Part shown: in pieces, positions 62,505-64,000 of the stretch
Layout: each line of letters opens with the position of its first letter
Numbering within the stretch: position 1 is the stretch's first letter
NCBI RefSeq assembly: GCF_000427885.1
Contig: NZ_ATYW01000022.1
Coordinates: 1 to 64,000 of the forward strand
Length of the DNA: 64,000 nt
Source of the DNA: Glycomyces tenuis DSM 44171
Lineage (GTDB): Bacteria; Actinomycetota; Actinomycetes; Mycobacteriales; Micromonosporaceae
Reading direction: 5' to 3'
Notes under the pieces: model-generated
Told to the model about the DNA's origin: nothing
Seen by the model: the letters and a program-made list of their open reading frames with translations, nothing else
Databases searched by the model: none
Position numbers and translations under genes: made by a program

Positions 62505-63218
62505 TCATGTGGCCTGGTCGAGCTCGGCCAGGCGCGCTTCGGCCTCTTCGAGGCGCTTGCGCAGCGCCGCGGCCTCCTCGGCGGCCTCGGAGCGGATCCG
62601 GTCGACCACTTCGGTGACGAGCTCGTTGACTTCGGCGGATTCGGCGGCGGCGCACATCGACAGCGCCGCGGTGTGGCTGACGTGGACGCCTTTGACGAGC
62701 GTGCGCGCGCCCTTGGCGGCCGCGACGGCCCACTCGCCGTCCTCATAGGTCAACGTGACGGTCAGTTCGGGGTGCTTGTCCTTCGCGGCCCTGGCCCGGG
62801 TGGTCTTCTTGCGGGCCGGGGCGGCCTCCGGCTTGGTCTCGCTGGCGGGCTGGGACACGGTCTTCCTCTCGGCGGTCGGCGACGGTTCGGCGCCCTTGGC
62901 GGGCTTGTCTGGTGCGTCGGGCAGCAGGCCGGGCCCCGGCGGCGGGCCGGCGGCCGCGGTGGCGGCGCGCTGCCGGGGCGCCTTGGCGCGGGCGCTCTCG
63001 CCGCGCTGGGGCATGCGCAGCTCGGCCGGGGAGAACGGCAGCTCGTCCGAGCCGAACGCGACCAGGAGGAAGTCGCCCTCCCGGGCCGCGTCGAGCGCGA
63101 CGACCTTCCCGGACTTGCCGGCGACCTGACCGGCCGACTCGGTGAACATGACCTTCGGTTTCTTCCCTTGCGCCAACACCGACTCCAAATGGGTGATGTC
63201 GGCACTCGACAGTGACAT
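62505..63218 (-). CDS. Hypothetical protein, DUF6319-like
   Basis: 237-aa protein. The N-terminal ~75 residues (MSLSSADITHLESVLAQGKKPKVMFTESAGQVAGKSGKVV and DFLLVAFGSDELPFSPAELRMP) resemble an uncharacterised actinobacterial family I believe is DUF6319. The middle (~80-150) is disordered and rich in Ala, Pro and Lys. The C-terminal part contains a small beta/alpha segment (ELTVTLTYEDGEWAVAAAKGARTLVKGVHVSHTAALSMCAAAES) and a terminal coiled coil (~205-235). The start at 63218 has AAGGAG six bases upstream. It is convergent with the small HTH gene. DNA or chromatin association is possible from the Lys/Ala-rich region but is not shown. Confidence 0.65.
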   Translation of the reverse strand: MSLSSADITHLESVLAQGKKPKVMFTESAGQVAGKSGKVVALDAAREGDFLLVAFGSDELPFSPAELRMPQRGESARAKAPRQRAATAAAGPPPGPGLLPDAPDKPAKGAEPSPTAERKTVSQPASETKPEAAPARKKTTRARAAKDKHPELTVTLTYEDGEWAVAAAKGARTLVKGVHVSHTAALSMCAAAESAEVNELVTEVVDRIRSEAAEEAAALRKRLEEAEARLAELDQAT

Positions 63219-63393
63219 CGCGGGCTCCTTCGGCATCGTGCGAGCCTGTCAGGCTCTGCGGGCTTCGTGCATCCTCCAATACGTATCGCACACCTGTGAC
63301 ACCGCCCCGCGGCGGCGAGAGTGTCGGCAACGGTTCAAACCCGCGCCATGTCGCATTCGCACACCGGCCCAGCTGGGCCAATACATTGCGAGC

Positions 63394-64000
63394 ATGAAAG
63401 TCGCCCTCGTCACCGAGTCGTTCCCGCCGCAGGTCAACGGCGTCGCCCGGTCGGTCGCCCGCACCACCGAGCACCTCCACGCCCGCGGACTCGAGCCCGT
63501 CGTCATCGCCCCCGCCCCCGGCCCGGGGCCGCGCCCGCACTTCCCCTGGCCGGTCGTGCGCGTGCCCTCGCTGCCCGTCCCGGCCTACCGCGGTTTCCGC
63601 GCCGGCCTGGCCACCCGCGCCCTCGACGAGGCGCTGGAGCACCACCGGCCCGACGTCATCCACCTCGCCTCGCCGTTCGGCTACACCGGCCGCGCCGCGG
63701 TCTGGGCCGAACGCACCGGCACGCCCGCCATCGCCGTGTGGCAGACCGACCTGCCCGCCTACACCCGCGCCTACCACCTGACCGCGTTCGAGCAGCTCGT
63801 GTGGCGCCGGCTGCGCCGCATCCACGCCCGCGCCCACGTCAACGTCGCGCTCACCCGCAGCTGCGCCCGGTCCCTGGCCGAGCAGGGCATCGGCGGCGTC
63901 ACGGTCCTGCCGCACGGGGTCGACACCGACCGCTTCGAGCCCGGCCGGCGCGAGGCCGCCCTCCACGACACGCTCGCGCCCGACGGGGCGCTCCTGGTCG
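63394..64000 (+). CDS. GT4 glycosyltransferase, MgtA/PimB-like mannosyltransferase (5' part)
   Basis: The first 202 codons of a gene cut by the window edge. The N-terminus MKVALVTESFPPQVNGVARSVARTTEHLHARGLEPVVIAP is the GT-B donor-side signature of GDP-mannose-dependent alpha-mannosyltransferases, followed by VVRVPSLPVPAYRGFR, DVIHLASPFGYTGRAA and VAVWQTDLPAYTRAYHL. LPHGVDTDRFEPGRR at the end marks the interdomain linker. In related actinobacteria MgtA adds mannose to glycolipids of the cell envelope. No strong ribosome binding site is visible before the ATG. Confidence 0.88.
   Translation, partial: MKVALVTESFPPQVNGVARSVARTTEHLHARGLEPVVIAPAPGPGPRPHFPWPVVRVPSLPVPAYRGFRAGLATRALDEALEHHRPDVIHLASPFGYTGRAAVWAERTGTPAIAVWQTDLPAYTRAYHLTAFEQLVWRRLRRIHARAHVNVALTRSCARSLAEQGIGGVTVLPHGVDTDRFEPGRREAALHDTLAPDGALLV

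Overview
This window is high-GC DNA with the gene content of an actinobacterium. Lineage markers are a gcvH-garA-bifunctional nuclease-MerR-gcvP block arranged much as in mycobacteria, a GarA-type FHA protein, a mycothiol-dependent isomerase family protein, IniA/IniC-like dynamins and an MgtA-type mannosyltransferase. The gene mix would fit a soil or plant-associated genus such as those of the Glycomycetaceae, but the sequence alone does not fix the genus. No tRNA, rRNA, insertion sequence or phage gene was recognised.

0.3-5.5 kb: an ECF41-type sigma factor with a NAD(P)-binding oxidoreductase and a DoxX-like membrane protein. Next come a TetR regulator and an aminoglycoside phosphotransferase-like kinase, divergent from a secreted class C beta-lactamase-like serine hydrolase, with clustered inverted repeats between them.

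5.5-16.4 kb: a complete urea import and degradation operon. It runs urtABCDE, a GntR/FCD regulator, a biotin-dependent urea carboxylase and an allophanate hydrolase, most junctions overlapping. No carboxyguanidine deiminase genes accompany it, so urea rather than guanidine is the likely substrate. Two small unrelated genes follow (DUF1963-like and mycothiol-dependent isomerase-like).

18.2-30.8 kb: a plant-polysaccharide sugar locus. A GH51 arabinofuranosidase and a LacI regulator diverge from an L-rhamnose operon (mutarotase, isomerase, rhamnulose-1-P aldolase/dehydrogenase fusion, rhamnulokinase), followed by a CUT1 sugar ABC transporter and a YesL/DUF624-like membrane protein. A promoter and two LacI-type operators are visible.

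31-41 kb: a housekeeping block with CDP-alcohol phosphatidyltransferase, gcvH, garA homologue, bifunctional nuclease, MerR regulator, a clear glycine riboswitch, gcvP, a substrate-binding/VWA protein, pabB and an ankyrin protein. Its codon choice differs visibly from its surroundings (G- and T-ending instead of C-ending codons).

41-47.7 kb: LysR regulator divergent from succinate dehydrogenase sdhCAB, a pair of type I-E-like CRISPR repeats at exactly 61-bp spacing, a TipAL-like MerR regulator and a TPR-type protein.

47.8-51.8 kb: a compact three-gene NRPS-independent siderophore operon (two IucA/IucC synthetases and a PLP decarboxylase).

51.9-63.2 kb: a membrane J-domain protein, a membrane-anchored sulfite-oxidase-type molybdoenzyme, and then the most striking locus: two dynamin-like GTPases flanking a membrane-anchored GrpE-like protein plus a very acidic small protein, divergent from a large MalT/LAL-type LuxR regulator and a small LuxR-type HTH protein. 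This resembles the mycobacterial iniR/iniBAC region with an Hsp70-cofactor twist. The window ends inside a GT4 mannosyltransferase gene.
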